64,000 bases of DNA from Ruegeria sp. HKCCA6707 (lineage in GTDB: Bacteria; Pseudomonadota; Alphaproteobacteria; Rhodobacterales; Rhodobacteraceae): contig NZ_WQEG01000003.1 of the NCBI RefSeq assembly GCF_013033515.1, positions 430,375-494,374 on the forward strand, in the 5' to 3' direction. The notes beneath the pieces are model-generated. The model had not been told where the DNA came from. It searched no databases and was given only the letters and a program-made list of their open reading frames with translations. Shown here one piece after another: positions 18,780-27,037 of the stretch. Position 1 is the first letter of the stretch; the number at the start of each line of letters is the position of its first letter. A program made the translations under genes and the position numbers.

Positions 18780-19222
18780 GACGGTACGATTGACAAGGTT
18801 CTGACCTTCGAGCCGGACCGCGTTGCGCTACACGGCTATGCGCATATGCCTTGGGTCTCAAGGCGGCAGAAGTTGATCGACGAGGACGCTCTGCCAGATG
18901 ATATGACGCGGTATACGCTAACGGCGCTGGCGGCGGAGAAGTTCACCGGGGCAGAGATGACGCCAATCAGATCGCCCTAATGCACGCGCGATTGAGCGTC
19001 TGATGTGCACCTTCGCTCTGGATCTGGAGGATATGAGGCCTGAATTCGGACGCCGTGCAGCGGCCCTGATACCCCAGCTTTCTGAAATTGAAGGCCGCTT
19101 CGCTTGTTTCGTCAAAAAGAATGGATCATGCATCGCGATTTTTGCCCGAGCGTCAGCCTCTCACCCGCATCATTGCTTCAGTATTTGATCAACATGTCTC
19201 AAAGGGCCTGCGTTACTCATGA
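18780..19222 (+). pseudogene. hemN: Oxygen-independent coproporphyrinogen III oxidase (hemN) remnant
   Basis: Three pieces in order match HemN. The first is FEPDRVALHGYAHMPWVSRRQ with LIDEDALPDDMTRYTL. After a deletion, in another frame, comes NARAIERLMCTFALDLEDM with FGRRAAALIPQLSEIEG. After a further shift comes PLTRIIASVFDQHVSKGLRYS and a stop at 19220-19222. The N-terminal radical-SAM part with CxxxCxxC is gone. An intact enzyme would make protoporphyrinogen precursor for haem under low oxygen, which fits its place beside nor genes. At least one internal deletion and two frame changes make it nonfunctional. Confidence 0.75.
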
Positions 19223-19263
19223 GCGCCCCGAGCGACCGGACAAAGCGAAGATCGCTGCGAAGT

Positions 19264-19634
19264 TCACAGCGCCGACACACCGATGACAATGGGGTGCAGG
19301 ACGATCAGGGCAGCAAACAGGACGACGCCGAGTACAAGTCGGGCCATGTCGCCAAACCAAGACGCCGGTCCTCCGAGAACCGGAGTCTCTGCAACGATTT
19401 CGTTCAATCGATGCCACTGATCCGATCTCATCTCACGTTTTTTGCGGCGGTTGATCAGCGCTCGGCCGACCAAATAAGCAATGCCAGCATTGCAAACGAC
19501 AAGATCGAGTGGCCGACGGCAAACCCGAGCGGACCGACCTGGGCAACGATGCGCGACTTTATCGCGGGCCGCACCGGGATCGAGTGCGTTGACAAAGACA
19601 AGGCAATGATGCCGATGAAGCCTGCCCCGGTCAC
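19264..19634 (-). pseudogene. nnrU: NnrU family membrane protein remnant
   Basis: The GTG start at 19634 overlaps the nnrS stop by four bases. The first ~60 residues match NnrU: STHSIPVRPAIKSRIVAQVG, then GFAVGHSILSFAMLALLIWS. The frame stops after SAER. In the next frame the expected C-terminus appears (RRKKREMRSDQWHRL ... LVLGVVLFAALIVLHPIVIG) and ends at 19264. The middle, normally starting APYVPLW, is missing. So the gene has one internal deletion with a frameshift. NnrU is required for NO metabolism in some denitrifiers by an unknown mechanism. Confidence 0.68.
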
Positions 19635-20827
19635 GTGCTTTGTACGACCTTTGGCCGCAGCAGCATCGGACCATAGACAAGAACAAACCCCCCGAAGGCC
19701 AGCAGCCAGAACATGCCGGAAAGGGTGCTCAGGCCCTGGTGGAGAGGGGTCAGCAACCGCATCAGAGCTGCTAAAAAGACGCACAGAAATATTGCAACCG
19801 TGGCCTTGCCCGCCGTCAATGCGCGGCCTGTATGGCCCAGTGTGGCTCGGGTCATGACCGCGAGTGTCATCGCCCCGATGGCACCTGCCATCCACAGATG
19901 CTGTGCCCCCGCGGTGCCCGGATTGCCCAAGATCTGATCCAGGCCAAGCGCCAAGGCGCCCAGGGGAATGAACGCATAGGACGCATGCAGGACAAACAAC
20001 AAAGGCTCGCTCAGCGTGTGGTGCCCTTGCCACCGGGCCAGCCGCATCAGATGCAAAATGCCCAACACCAGCAGGCAGAGCCCGGTGCTTGCCGTAAAGG
20101 GCCGAAGCGTCCAGATCGCCAAGATCGGCAGGCTCAGCAACAAGGTGGCCTTGTCGAAGCGCTGCATCGGCGGTGTAGGACGTGCCCTATGCTGTTCGCG
20201 CACCAGCCAGTTGCGGGTAAAGGACGGGATAATCCGCCCACCGATAACGGCGATCATCATCACAGCTGTCGCCAGGCCCAACCGCAATCCATAGCCCTGC
20301 GCCGCATATTCACCGACAAGCACCTCAAAGTGAAACAGCGCATTGGCCAGCGTAAAGACGGCTAGCAGGCTCAGCACGATCAGATTGCGCCAATTCTTGC
20401 CTGCAATGATCTCTCGCAGGATCAGACCGCCGAGCGCGACGGGAAACAAGAGGTCGATTACGGGAGCGATCAGGGGCGGCAATACCCGGGAGAACAGGAT
20501 GGCCCCGCGCCCGGCGCACCATAGCGCAAAGAGTCCCGCCAAGGGCCAGCCAACGATCGGCAACCGTCCGGTCCAGTTGGGCACGGCTGTCAGCAGGAAC
20601 CCGGCGAGCACCGCGCCAAGATAGCCGAACAGAAACTCATGGGCGTGCCAGGATCCACGGTCAAAGCGGGTCGGCAAGTCGAGCATTCCCGCCAGAATAG
20701 CCAGCCAAAGACTCATGGCGACAATGACCCAGACCGCTCCAAAGAGGAAAAAGGGCCGAAACCCGAAACTGAACAGAGCGGGCCCCTGCCAACGGCGCAT
20801 TTGTTCTGCAGATGTCTGAGCCATCAT
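19631..20827 (-). CDS. nnrS: NnrS family haem/copper membrane protein
   Basis: A 398-residue protein with about 12 helices. It has the conserved opening FGFRPFFLFGAVW, then SWHAHEFLFGYLGAVLAGFLLTAVPNWTGR and GGRIIPSFTRNWL, which mark NnrS. NnrS protects against NO stress and usually accompanies nor genes. The start ATG 20827 follows GGGAG; a longer in-frame form from 20923 lacks family similarity. It lies in the distal part of the nor operon, after two small membrane genes and before the nnrU remnant. Confidence 0.9.
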   Translation of the reverse strand: MMAQTSAEQMRRWQGPALFSFGFRPFFLFGAVWVIVAMSLWLAILAGMLDLPTRFDRGSWHAHEFLFGYLGAVLAGFLLTAVPNWTGRLPIVGWPLAGLFALWCAGRGAILFSRVLPPLIAPVIDLLFPVALGGLILREIIAGKNWRNLIVLSLLAVFTLANALFHFEVLVGEYAAQGYGLRLGLATAVMMIAVIGGRIIPSFTRNWLVREQHRARPTPPMQRFDKATLLLSLPILAIWTLRPFTASTGLCLLVLGILHLMRLARWQGHHTLSEPLLFVLHASYAFIPLGALALGLDQILGNPGTAGAQHLWMAGAIGAMTLAVMTRATLGHTGRALTAGKATVAIFLCVFLAALMRLLTPLHQGLSTLSGMFWLLAFGGFVLVYGPMLLRPKVVQST

Positions 20828-20894
20828 AGAGCTCCCGCTTGCGGTCTGTTGTGCATTGAAACTCTGCCGTCCGCGGCGCGGGTCCGTTGCAGTC

Positions 20895-21134
20895 TCATAC
20901 CTCTGCCTTTTCATCCGCGACATCCATCAGATGGCGGATGTGCCGCGCAAAGTACCATGTCGCAGGCACACCGACGATTGCGCCAATGAGGACCGTCAAG
21001 CTGGTGGGTAGCACGGGTCCGCCTACCCAACTGAAGATCAGTGAGGCAAAGAACACATTGACCGCCGTCGCGCCCGCACCGAACGGGTATAGCGCGACCG
21101 CGATTTTGGTTGTGGACCAGCCCGCCCGTGTCAT
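20895..21134 (-). CDS. Small membrane protein of the nor operon
   Basis: A 79-residue protein with two predicted helices (VALYPFGAGATAVNVFFASLI and SLTVLIGAIVGVPATWYFA) and a charged C-terminus. The start at 21134 overlaps the previous stop by four bases (ATGA), so translation is coupled; an ATG at 21152 is an alternative. Small two-helix proteins occur in many nor operons (NorE/NorF-like positions), but I see no diagnostic motif and do not name it. Confidence 0.6.
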   Translation of the reverse strand: MTRAGWSTTKIAVALYPFGAGATAVNVFFASLIFSWVGGPVLPTSLTVLIGAIVGVPATWYFARHIRHLMDVADEKAEV

Positions 21135-21313
21135 CTGCGCGACACCAACCATTGTACCGCCACCATGCTCAGCACAAGCGTGATGCAGGCCATGGCGTAC
21201 CAGAATTCCGCCGTAGCGGATTGCGCCTGTGGGATCGGCCGGTCGAAGCCGTCCGCGAAGAGGCGCGAGCCTGCGAGGACAAAGACGCCGGTGAGGGGAA
21301 GAAAGAAGCGCAT
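21131..21313 (-). CDS. Small membrane protein after norD
   Basis: A 60-residue protein with two helices: LPLTGVFVLAGSRLFADG and FWYAMACITLVLSMVAVQWLV. It starts one base after the norD stop and overlaps the next gene by four bases. Its position matches NorF-type accessory proteins of nitric oxide reductase, but the sequence alone does not prove it. Likely an accessory or assembly subunit in the inner membrane. Confidence 0.6.
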   Translation of the reverse strand: MRFFLPLTGVFVLAGSRLFADGFDRPIPQAQSATAEFWYAMACITLVLSMVAVQWLVSRR

Positions 21314-21314
21314 A

Positions 21315-23213
21315 TCAGGTCTCCTGTGTCAGTGTTCTGTAGATGTCAGGCAGCGCGCGCAGCAGGCGTTCGGGATTAGGCAGAAGGGCAAACCCACCGC
21401 GCCCGAAGATGCGCGCGAACCAGTCCTGCCCGTCTTCGTCGATTACAACACCATGCAGGCTCTGGCCCGCTGCACGAGCCTCGCGCACGGCCATGTGGCT
21501 GTCTTCGATCCCGTGCTGGCCTTCGTAGTGGTCCAGATCGTTGGGTTTGCCATCTGTCAGCACGATCAGCAGCTTACGGACGCTCGGTTCCTCGGCCAAT
21601 TGCGCGCTGACGTGGCGGATCGCAGCACCAAGCCGGGTGTAGTGGCCGGGTTTCAATGCGCCGATATTGGCGGTGATCGCCGGTGACATCGGGTCTTCGA
21701 AGCCCTTGCAGCGGGTCAGGAACACTCGGTCACGGCGCAATGAAGAAAAGCCCCAGATACCGCAGCGGTCGCCCGCCGCGTCGATCCCGGCGGCCAAAGC
21801 CGCCATCGTGTCACGGGCCACGTCAATGACGCAAGCATCGCCGATTGCCGCTTCGGTGGACCGCGACGTGTCGATCAGGAAAGCAACTGACACGTCGCGA
21901 TCCATTTGCCGCGCGGACTGCCATATTCGATCCGATCCGCGCCCGGTCGCCACCATGTCGGCACGTGCGGTCAGCACAGCGTCAAGGTCCAGCTCGGTCC
22001 CGTCAATCTGGCGCGGTTGCAATATGCGGCGCGGGCGCAGGGCCTCAAACTGGCGGCGGACTTCACGGATATAGCGTTCGTTGGGTGTGTAGGTTTCCCC
22101 ACCGGCCACAATCGGTGCGTCGAGCACCCGGCAGTGATCTTCCATGTAGCTGCGTGACCGATGGTTCCATTCTGGATAGGTATGCTTGCCCGCCAGAGCC
22201 TCGTGATCGGCATCAGCCGGCGACAGGTCGAGATGCAGGCGCAGCCGCGTGGCGACCTTACGGTCCTGTTTCGACAGTGTGATCCGGTCCTGATCGTCGG
22301 CCGCCTTCCGTGCGTTTTCGTCATCGTCGTCATCGACGCTGCGGTTGATGTTCATCGACTCGACCCATGACAGGATCGATTCAAACCGGTGAATGATGAA
22401 GCTGTCCTTGCGGTTTTGCTGATCCTGATCCTTGCGCTCGCCCAGCTTGCGGTTGCTGAGAGCGGCGTTGGGTGCCGGCGCGGCGGTATCGGCCTCGGCA
22501 TCGTCGGCAGCCTGACCGCCCGTGCCCGGGCGTTCAAAGCGCAGCCATATGGGGACAGGCGCGCAGGGCATGTAGCTGCGAGCGTCAGCGTCAATAGTAT
22601 CAAGTGCGGGCCTCTGGCCGCACAGCTGGTCGCGGACAGCTTGTTCCATTGCGGCCTCTTGCGCAGGGCGGTGCATGTTTGTCCGAGCCTCGGCACAGAA
22701 CTTGGCCATGGCGACATAGCGGTCGCGTAATCCGGGGCAGGCAATAAAAGCCTTCTCCGCGGCCGCTGCATTCGCGCGAATGTAGGCGCAATCGAGCATG
22801 GGGCCGAACGCTCCCGGATCAAGTGCGTCAACCTCGGTCATAGCAGCAAGTGCCGTCAGCCACAAAAAGGCGGCACGGTTCAGGTCTGGGTCGGGGAAGG
22901 CTTCCATGACGGGCGGTAATGCCAGCCGTTCGCCATCGAAGCGGGCCACCCATTCGCGATCCCGCTCGGCCCCGAGCTTGCGGCGCATGACCTGCCGATG
23001 CTGCACGATGCTTGGTGCAACCTCGGCCAGTTCGACCCCCGGTGCGCCGCCGAGCGCGCGGAAGAGAACGGCAAGGCTGGGTCGGACCGAGGCCAGCGTG
23101 ACCCCCGCTTCGGGGTATGTGACGCCAGCCCCGATCCCGCTGGCCATGTCGTGCCAGATGTTTCCGACCGTCTCTTCGGGTTCCATGAGGTCGCGCAGTT
23201 GCATCATCGTCAC
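21315..23213 (-). CDS. norD: NorD, VWA-domain nitric oxide reductase activation protein
   Basis: A 632-residue cytoplasmic protein. The C-terminal ~200 residues are a von Willebrand A domain with a MIDAS motif in VAFLIDTSRSTEA and LIVLTDGKPNDLDHYEG later, as in NorD. The acidic stretch with DDDD before the VWA domain is also typical. With the AAA+ ATPase NorQ it inserts non-haem iron (FeB) into NorB. Its start overlaps the norQ stop by four bases. Confidence 0.93.
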   Translation of the reverse strand: MTMMQLRDLMEPEETVGNIWHDMASGIGAGVTYPEAGVTLASVRPSLAVLFRALGGAPGVELAEVAPSIVQHRQVMRRKLGAERDREWVARFDGERLALPPVMEAFPDPDLNRAAFLWLTALAAMTEVDALDPGAFGPMLDCAYIRANAAAAEKAFIACPGLRDRYVAMAKFCAEARTNMHRPAQEAAMEQAVRDQLCGQRPALDTIDADARSYMPCAPVPIWLRFERPGTGGQAADDAEADTAAPAPNAALSNRKLGERKDQDQQNRKDSFIIHRFESILSWVESMNINRSVDDDDDENARKAADDQDRITLSKQDRKVATRLRLHLDLSPADADHEALAGKHTYPEWNHRSRSYMEDHCRVLDAPIVAGGETYTPNERYIREVRRQFEALRPRRILQPRQIDGTELDLDAVLTARADMVATGRGSDRIWQSARQMDRDVSVAFLIDTSRSTEAAIGDACVIDVARDTMAALAAGIDAAGDRCGIWGFSSLRRDRVFLTRCKGFEDPMSPAITANIGALKPGHYTRLGAAIRHVSAQLAEEPSVRKLLIVLTDGKPNDLDHYEGQHGIEDSHMAVREARAAGQSLHGVVIDEDGQDWFARIFGRGGFALLPNPERLLRALPDIYRTLTQET

Positions 23214-24004
23214 CCGTAGATCGTACTGACCAGATCGCGCAGCGATTGCTGTACATCCGGCTCGTCGCTCAATGGTTCGATGACTGCCGCCTCCAGCGCC
23301 TGGGTTACCCCCATACCGCCGGCCATCAGCGTCGCGGCGTAGATCAGAAGGCGCGTTGAAACGCCTTCCTCCAGATCCATGCCGCTGAGGTTGCGGATAT
23401 GGCCTGCCAGACGGACTAACGGCGCGACACGCCCCGGCTCCAGTCGGCTCTCGGATGCGACCACCGCAATCTCTGTCTCTGCATCGGGGAAATCGAAGCT
23501 GATCGACAGAAACCGCTGTCGGGTCGAGGGTTTCAACCGCTTAAGCACGTTCTGGTAGCCGGGATTGTAGCTGGCCACCATCATGAACGACGCGGGTGCC
23601 GCGAGCTCTTCGCCCGTGCGGTCGATCATCAGCGTGCGACGCGTGTCCGTAAGCGGGTGCAGAACGACAGTGACGTCCTTGCGGGCCTCAACCACCTCAT
23701 CAAGGTAGCAGATGCCACCCTCTCGCACAGCCCGGGTCAGGGGGCCATCGGCCCAGACAGTTTCTCCGCCTTTCAGAAGGTACCGCCCGATGAGATCTGC
23801 GGCTGACAGGTCGTCATGGCAGGCGACGGTGTAAAGCGGTTTGCCCAGACGCGCCGCCATATGTTCGACAAAGCGCGTCTTTCCGCAGCCGGTCGGCCCC
23901 TTCAGAAGAAGGGGCAAACCGTTGTCATGTGCCGTTTCGAACAGGTCGCATTCGCGACCCGTCGGTTGATAGAAAGGCAGGGTCGGCGTGGTTTGCATGT
24001 TCAT
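23210..24004 (-). CDS. norQ: NorQ, AAA+ (MoxR-type) ATPase for nitric oxide reductase activation
   Basis: A 264-residue ATPase (CbbQ/NirQ/NorQ family). Walker A is GPTGCGKTRF and Walker B is GGICYLDEVVEA. The family pieces ADLIGRYLLKGGETVWADGPL and SYNPGYQNVLKRLKPSTRQRF are present. It drives iron insertion into NorB together with NorD. It is three bases downstream of norB. Confidence 0.94.
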   Translation of the reverse strand: MNMQTTPTLPFYQPTGRECDLFETAHDNGLPLLLKGPTGCGKTRFVEHMAARLGKPLYTVACHDDLSAADLIGRYLLKGGETVWADGPLTRAVREGGICYLDEVVEARKDVTVVLHPLTDTRRTLMIDRTGEELAAPASFMMVASYNPGYQNVLKRLKPSTRQRFLSISFDFPDAETEIAVVASESRLEPGRVAPLVRLAGHIRNLSGMDLEEGVSTRLLIYAATLMAGGMGVTQALEAAVIEPLSDEPDVQQSLRDLVSTIYG

Positions 24005-24007
24005 GGC

Positions 24008-25357
24008 CTACTCTCCTGGCACAGGGTTGGCGGGGCCGGGTTCGATGATTTCGTCCTTGCGCACCACCAGCATCGAGTAAATGAAAAGGAGCGCCCCCAG
24101 AACGACCGCCGCACCGGCACCGAACCGCATCAGGTAGAAGATCGCCAGATCGTCCTGCACCGTCATGTAGTAGTCGCCGATCACCCGCTGCATATGCGTC
24201 TGGATGGTGCCTGCAAAGGTCAGCACGAAGGTCATGAAGGCCATGCCACCGGTCATCAGCCAGAAAGACGCCATGTTCAGCACCTGGTTGTAAGGCGCAC
24301 GTTCCCGCAGCATCGGCATCGCATAGGTGAACACCGCGAGATTGAGCGCCACATAGGCTCCGAAAAATGCCAGGTGCCCGTGTGCGGCGGTGATCTGCGT
24401 GCCGTGGCTGTAAAAGTTGACCCCATGCAGTGTGTGTAGGAAGCCCCAGACGCCAGCGCCGAAGAACGCGACGGTGCTGGACCCGAGCGACCACAAGAGA
24501 GCGGCCTTGTTTGGGTGGTTTTTGCGGCCCTTCCAGACCATGACGAAGGCAAAGCTCATCATCAGGAAGAATGGGATTGCTTCCAAGGTCGAAAAGATCG
24601 AACCGATCCACTGCCAGTAGCCTGGAAGGCCAATCCAGTAGAAGTGGTGTCCGGTGCCAAGGATGCCGGAGAACAAAGCGGTAGCGACAATGACATAGAG
24701 CCATTTCTCGACCACCTCGCGGTCAACGCCCGTCAGCTTCAGCAGCAGAAAGGCGAGGATCGCGGCCATCACCAGCTCCCAGGTTGCCTCCACCCAGAGG
24801 TGTACGACGAACCACCAGTACATCTTGTCGAGCGAGAGGTTATCCGGGTTGATAAAGGCGAAGATCCACAAGAGCGACAGAAGCCACAGGCCCATCAGCA
24901 GCACGTTGGTGATGGCTGTCTTCTTGCCGGAGAGCACCGTCATCGAGATGTTGAGAAGGAAGATCAGAGCCGCCACGAGGATACCGAACTTCACCCAAAG
25001 CGGCTGTTCGAGAAACTCGCGTCCACCATGGATGCCGACGAGGTAACTGCCGACTGCGCCAAGTGTGCCAACCAAAAGGATGATCAGCTGGACATAGGCC
25101 AGTTTGGGCGACCATATCTCGCGTTCGGACTCCTCTGGGATGAGGAAGTAAGCTGCACCGAAGAAGCCGAGCAGCAGCCAAACGATCAGCGCGTTTGTGT
25201 GGATCATCCGGATCACATTGAACGGCAAAAGCTCGGACAGGAAGTTGGGCGAGACATAAATCCAGCCTGCGAGAAGCCCGCCCAGCACCTGAATGCCGAA
25301 CAGTGTCATGGCCGCAAGGAAGTACCAGTAGGCCACTTTCTGTGATTGATATTTCAT
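24008..25357 (-). CDS. norB: Nitric oxide reductase large subunit NorB (cNor)
   Basis: A 449-residue haem-copper-superfamily protein with about 12 helices, catalysing 2 NO to N2O. Haem and FeB ligand regions are visible: IRMIHTNALIVWLLLGFFG, HLWVEATWELVMAAILAF, LGTGHHFYWIGLPGYW and HGHLAFFGAYVALNL. The Glu in VEATWE near the FeB-site His is kept. There is no N-terminal quinol-oxidase extension, so it is the cytochrome-c-dependent type, in agreement with the adjacent norC. Confidence 0.95.
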   Translation of the reverse strand: MKYQSQKVAYWYFLAAMTLFGIQVLGGLLAGWIYVSPNFLSELLPFNVIRMIHTNALIVWLLLGFFGAAYFLIPEESEREIWSPKLAYVQLIILLVGTLGAVGSYLVGIHGGREFLEQPLWVKFGILVAALIFLLNISMTVLSGKKTAITNVLLMGLWLLSLLWIFAFINPDNLSLDKMYWWFVVHLWVEATWELVMAAILAFLLLKLTGVDREVVEKWLYVIVATALFSGILGTGHHFYWIGLPGYWQWIGSIFSTLEAIPFFLMMSFAFVMVWKGRKNHPNKAALLWSLGSSTVAFFGAGVWGFLHTLHGVNFYSHGTQITAAHGHLAFFGAYVALNLAVFTYAMPMLRERAPYNQVLNMASFWLMTGGMAFMTFVLTFAGTIQTHMQRVIGDYYMTVQDDLAIFYLMRFGAGAAVVLGALLFIYSMLVVRKDEIIEPGPANPVPGE

Positions 25358-25369
25358 TTTTTCGTCTCC

Positions 25370-25822
25370 TTATCCGGCCTCGTTTGGCGGCCAGCCCTGG
25401 GTGTCGGTCTGGTCAGCCCAACGAAGGAATTCCGCGAGACCGCGAATGTCCTCGTCCGTCAGTTCGTATTTCGGCATTTGCCTGCGTCCATCGATTCCGC
25501 TGGGCTGGCTTTCGATCCAGGCCTTGAGAGTTTCAAATGCGTCTTCAGGGCTGTCGAGCACGCCCCAGCGTGTCATCACGTTGCCGACTTCAGGTGCGAA
25601 ATACGCACCCTCGCCATGCAGGCTGTGGCAGTTGATGCAGGAGTGTTGCTCCCACACATGCTTGCCGTGAATCACCTCTTCGCTCAGCGGCATACCCGCC
25701 GTCGAGACATTCACGACGTATCTATGGGAGTGGACGGTCATCGCCACGAAGACCACGACAAAGAAAATCGAGCCCCCGTAGAAGATGTTTCGCGCCCGCG
25801 ATTTTGTAAGAATTTCCGCCAT
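25370..25822 (-). CDS. norC: Nitric oxide reductase cytochrome c subunit NorC
   Basis: A 150-residue membrane-anchored cytochrome c. One N-terminal helix (about residues 13-30) is followed by the haem-binding CINCH (C62, C65, H66) and a likely axial Met in RRQMPKYELTD. It passes electrons from soluble carriers such as pseudoazurin to NorB. The start 25822 (MAEILTKSRAR) is preferred to an upstream frame extension. First gene of the nor operon, 60 bases downstream of an NnrR-type box. Confidence 0.94.
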   Translation of the reverse strand: MAEILTKSRARNIFYGGSIFFVVVFVAMTVHSHRYVVNVSTAGMPLSEEVIHGKHVWEQHSCINCHSLHGEGAYFAPEVGNVMTRWGVLDSPEDAFETLKAWIESQPSGIDGRRQMPKYELTDEDIRGLAEFLRWADQTDTQGWPPNEAG

Positions 25823-25881
25823 GAGCCGGTCTCCTTGAATTCGGGATGACCGATCTCTAGCGCGGTGCGACACGTCAAAGT

Positions 25882-25895
25882 TTGCGCCAGCACAA
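25882..25895. promoter_or_regulatory. NnrR/Dnr-type box between norC and the DUF1858 gene
   Basis: TTGCGCCAGCACAA fits the TTG-N8-CAA dyad of FNR/CRP-family NO regulators, differing in one base from the box at 26958. It lies 60 bases upstream of norC and 48 upstream of the divergent DUF1858 gene, so it could serve both. Confidence 0.7.
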
Positions 25896-25942
25896 CGTTT
25901 CGCCTGTTTGGGTGTCTAGTCTTGGGTCATCAGGAGAGACAC

Positions 25943-26152
25943 ATGGGAATGATCAAACTCAATGATCCCGACCTGCCGCTGTCAGATTTGATATCGAGTT
26001 GGCCACAGACAATTGCCGTTTTCAACAGGCACAAGATGCTTTGTGTCGGGTGCCTCATCAGCCCCTTCCACACGATTGTTGATGCCTGCGCGGAGTACGG
26101 TCTGGAAGAAGACACGTTTATCGCGGAGTTGATGGAGGCTGCGGGTCTATAA
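25943..26152 (+). CDS. DUF1858 small cysteine protein
   Basis: A 69-residue protein with the DUF1858 pattern: LNDPDLPLSDLISSWPQTIAVF followed by MLCVGCLISPFHTI. The CVGC pair is the conserved feature and could bind a metal or react with NO. The start ATG 25943 has AGGAGA upstream. It is transcribed away from norC and its 3' end overlaps the nnrR stop by six bases. DUF1858 also forms the N-terminus of iron-sulfur repair proteins (Ric/ScdA), which suggests a nitrosative-stress role here; that is inference. Confidence 0.8.
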   Translation: MGMIKLNDPDLPLSDLISSWPQTIAVFNRHKMLCVGCLISPFHTIVDACAEYGLEEDTFIAELMEAAGL

Positions 26153-26875
26153 ATCACTCTTGGGCTGGGAAATCACGACAAGCGCGTGTGGGTCCAGTAC
26201 CTTGATGCGTTTGCGCTTGCTTTGCACCAGCCCTTGTTTTTCCCAAGCGCTGAGGAGGCGGCTGGCGGTATGAAGCGTGGTTGCGGTGAGTTCCGACAGG
26301 TCCTGCCGCGTGATTGGAAAATCAATCTCGATCCCGTCCGATACTTTTCGACCCGTCTGGTTGATTAGCCGCAGCAGTGCATTCGCGACCCTCTGCTCGA
26401 CTTGCTGTGTTGCCATCTCCACAACGCGATTTTGGATTTCGCCCATGCGATCACCAACAGTTTTGTATGTTTCCGTAGCAAACCCATCATAGTCTGCAAC
26501 AAATGTATCCCAAAGCCGGGTAGGCCAACTGAGCACGATCGACTCGGTCGCGGTCAGTGCTGTTGCCGGGTAGATCTCTCGCCCAATCGCCTTTGCAATT
26601 CCCAACAGCTGCCCAGTGGGAATGTGCAAAGCCGTCACTTGCTCTCCCGTTGGAGTGACCCGCACCACCCGCACATATCCATCAAGTAACATGAAGAAGC
26701 GTTCGGCGGGTGCGCCCTCGTCAAAAATCGCGACGCCTTCGTCGTATCTGCGTGACGTCGCCTGATCGAGAATCGTGCGGATCTCGCGCTTCTCCAGTTT
26801 GGAGAAGGGCGGCAGATGCGTCAGCAGGCTTTCATCGAGCCACGGCAGGGTCTTGCGATGTGACAAATCGGTCAT
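26147..26875 (-). CDS. nnrR: CRP/FNR-family NO-responsive regulator (NnrR/Dnr type)
   Basis: A 242-residue regulator. It has an N-terminal cyclic-nucleotide-binding-like barrel (EGVAIFDEGAPAERFFMLLDG), a long dimer helix (MGEIQNRVVEMATQQVEQRVAN) and a C-terminal HTH (ITRQDLSELTATTLHTASRLLSAW). It contains no Cys at all, so it cannot hold the FNR 4Fe-4S cluster and belongs with the Dnr/NnrR branch that senses NO through haem. The start ATG 26875 is chosen; 26887 is possible. A much longer in-frame extension overlaps pseudoazurin antisense and is rejected. It stands divergent to pseudoazurin with a perfect box between them, so autoregulation is likely. Confidence 0.85.
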   Translation of the reverse strand: MTDLSHRKTLPWLDESLLTHLPPFSKLEKREIRTILDQATSRRYDEGVAIFDEGAPAERFFMLLDGYVRVVRVTPTGEQVTALHIPTGQLLGIAKAIGREIYPATALTATESIVLSWPTRLWDTFVADYDGFATETYKTVGDRMGEIQNRVVEMATQQVEQRVANALLRLINQTGRKVSDGIEIDFPITRQDLSELTATTLHTASRLLSAWEKQGLVQSKRKRIKVLDPHALVVISQPKSDL

Positions 26876-26957
26876 GCACAAAGTCATGCCACAATATCTA
26901 CCGTAAATTCCATCGCTTATCGGTTCAGAGCCACCTGCAGCGCGATCGAATTTGAAT

Positions 26958-26971
26958 TTGCGCCAGCGCAA
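26958..26971. promoter_or_regulatory. Perfect NnrR/Dnr-type box between nnrR and pseudoazurin
   Basis: TTGCGCCAGCGCAA is a near-perfect dyad (TTGCG-N4-CGCAA). It lies 67 bases upstream of pseudoazurin and 83 upstream of nnrR. Together with the norC box this defines a local NO-responsive regulon. Confidence 0.78.
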
Positions 26972-27037
26972 AGTTCTCTTCGTCGAAAATCTTAACCTTG
27001 TCCTCAACGAACAACGCGAACGGAAAGGAAAACGAAA

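Noticed and set aside
18478..18861. 127-codon minus-strand ORF
   Set aside because: Overlaps the hemN remnant on the other strand and has no family features.
24515..25345. 276-codon plus-strand ORF
   Set aside because: Antisense to norB, which is certain; composition is an artefact of codon bias.
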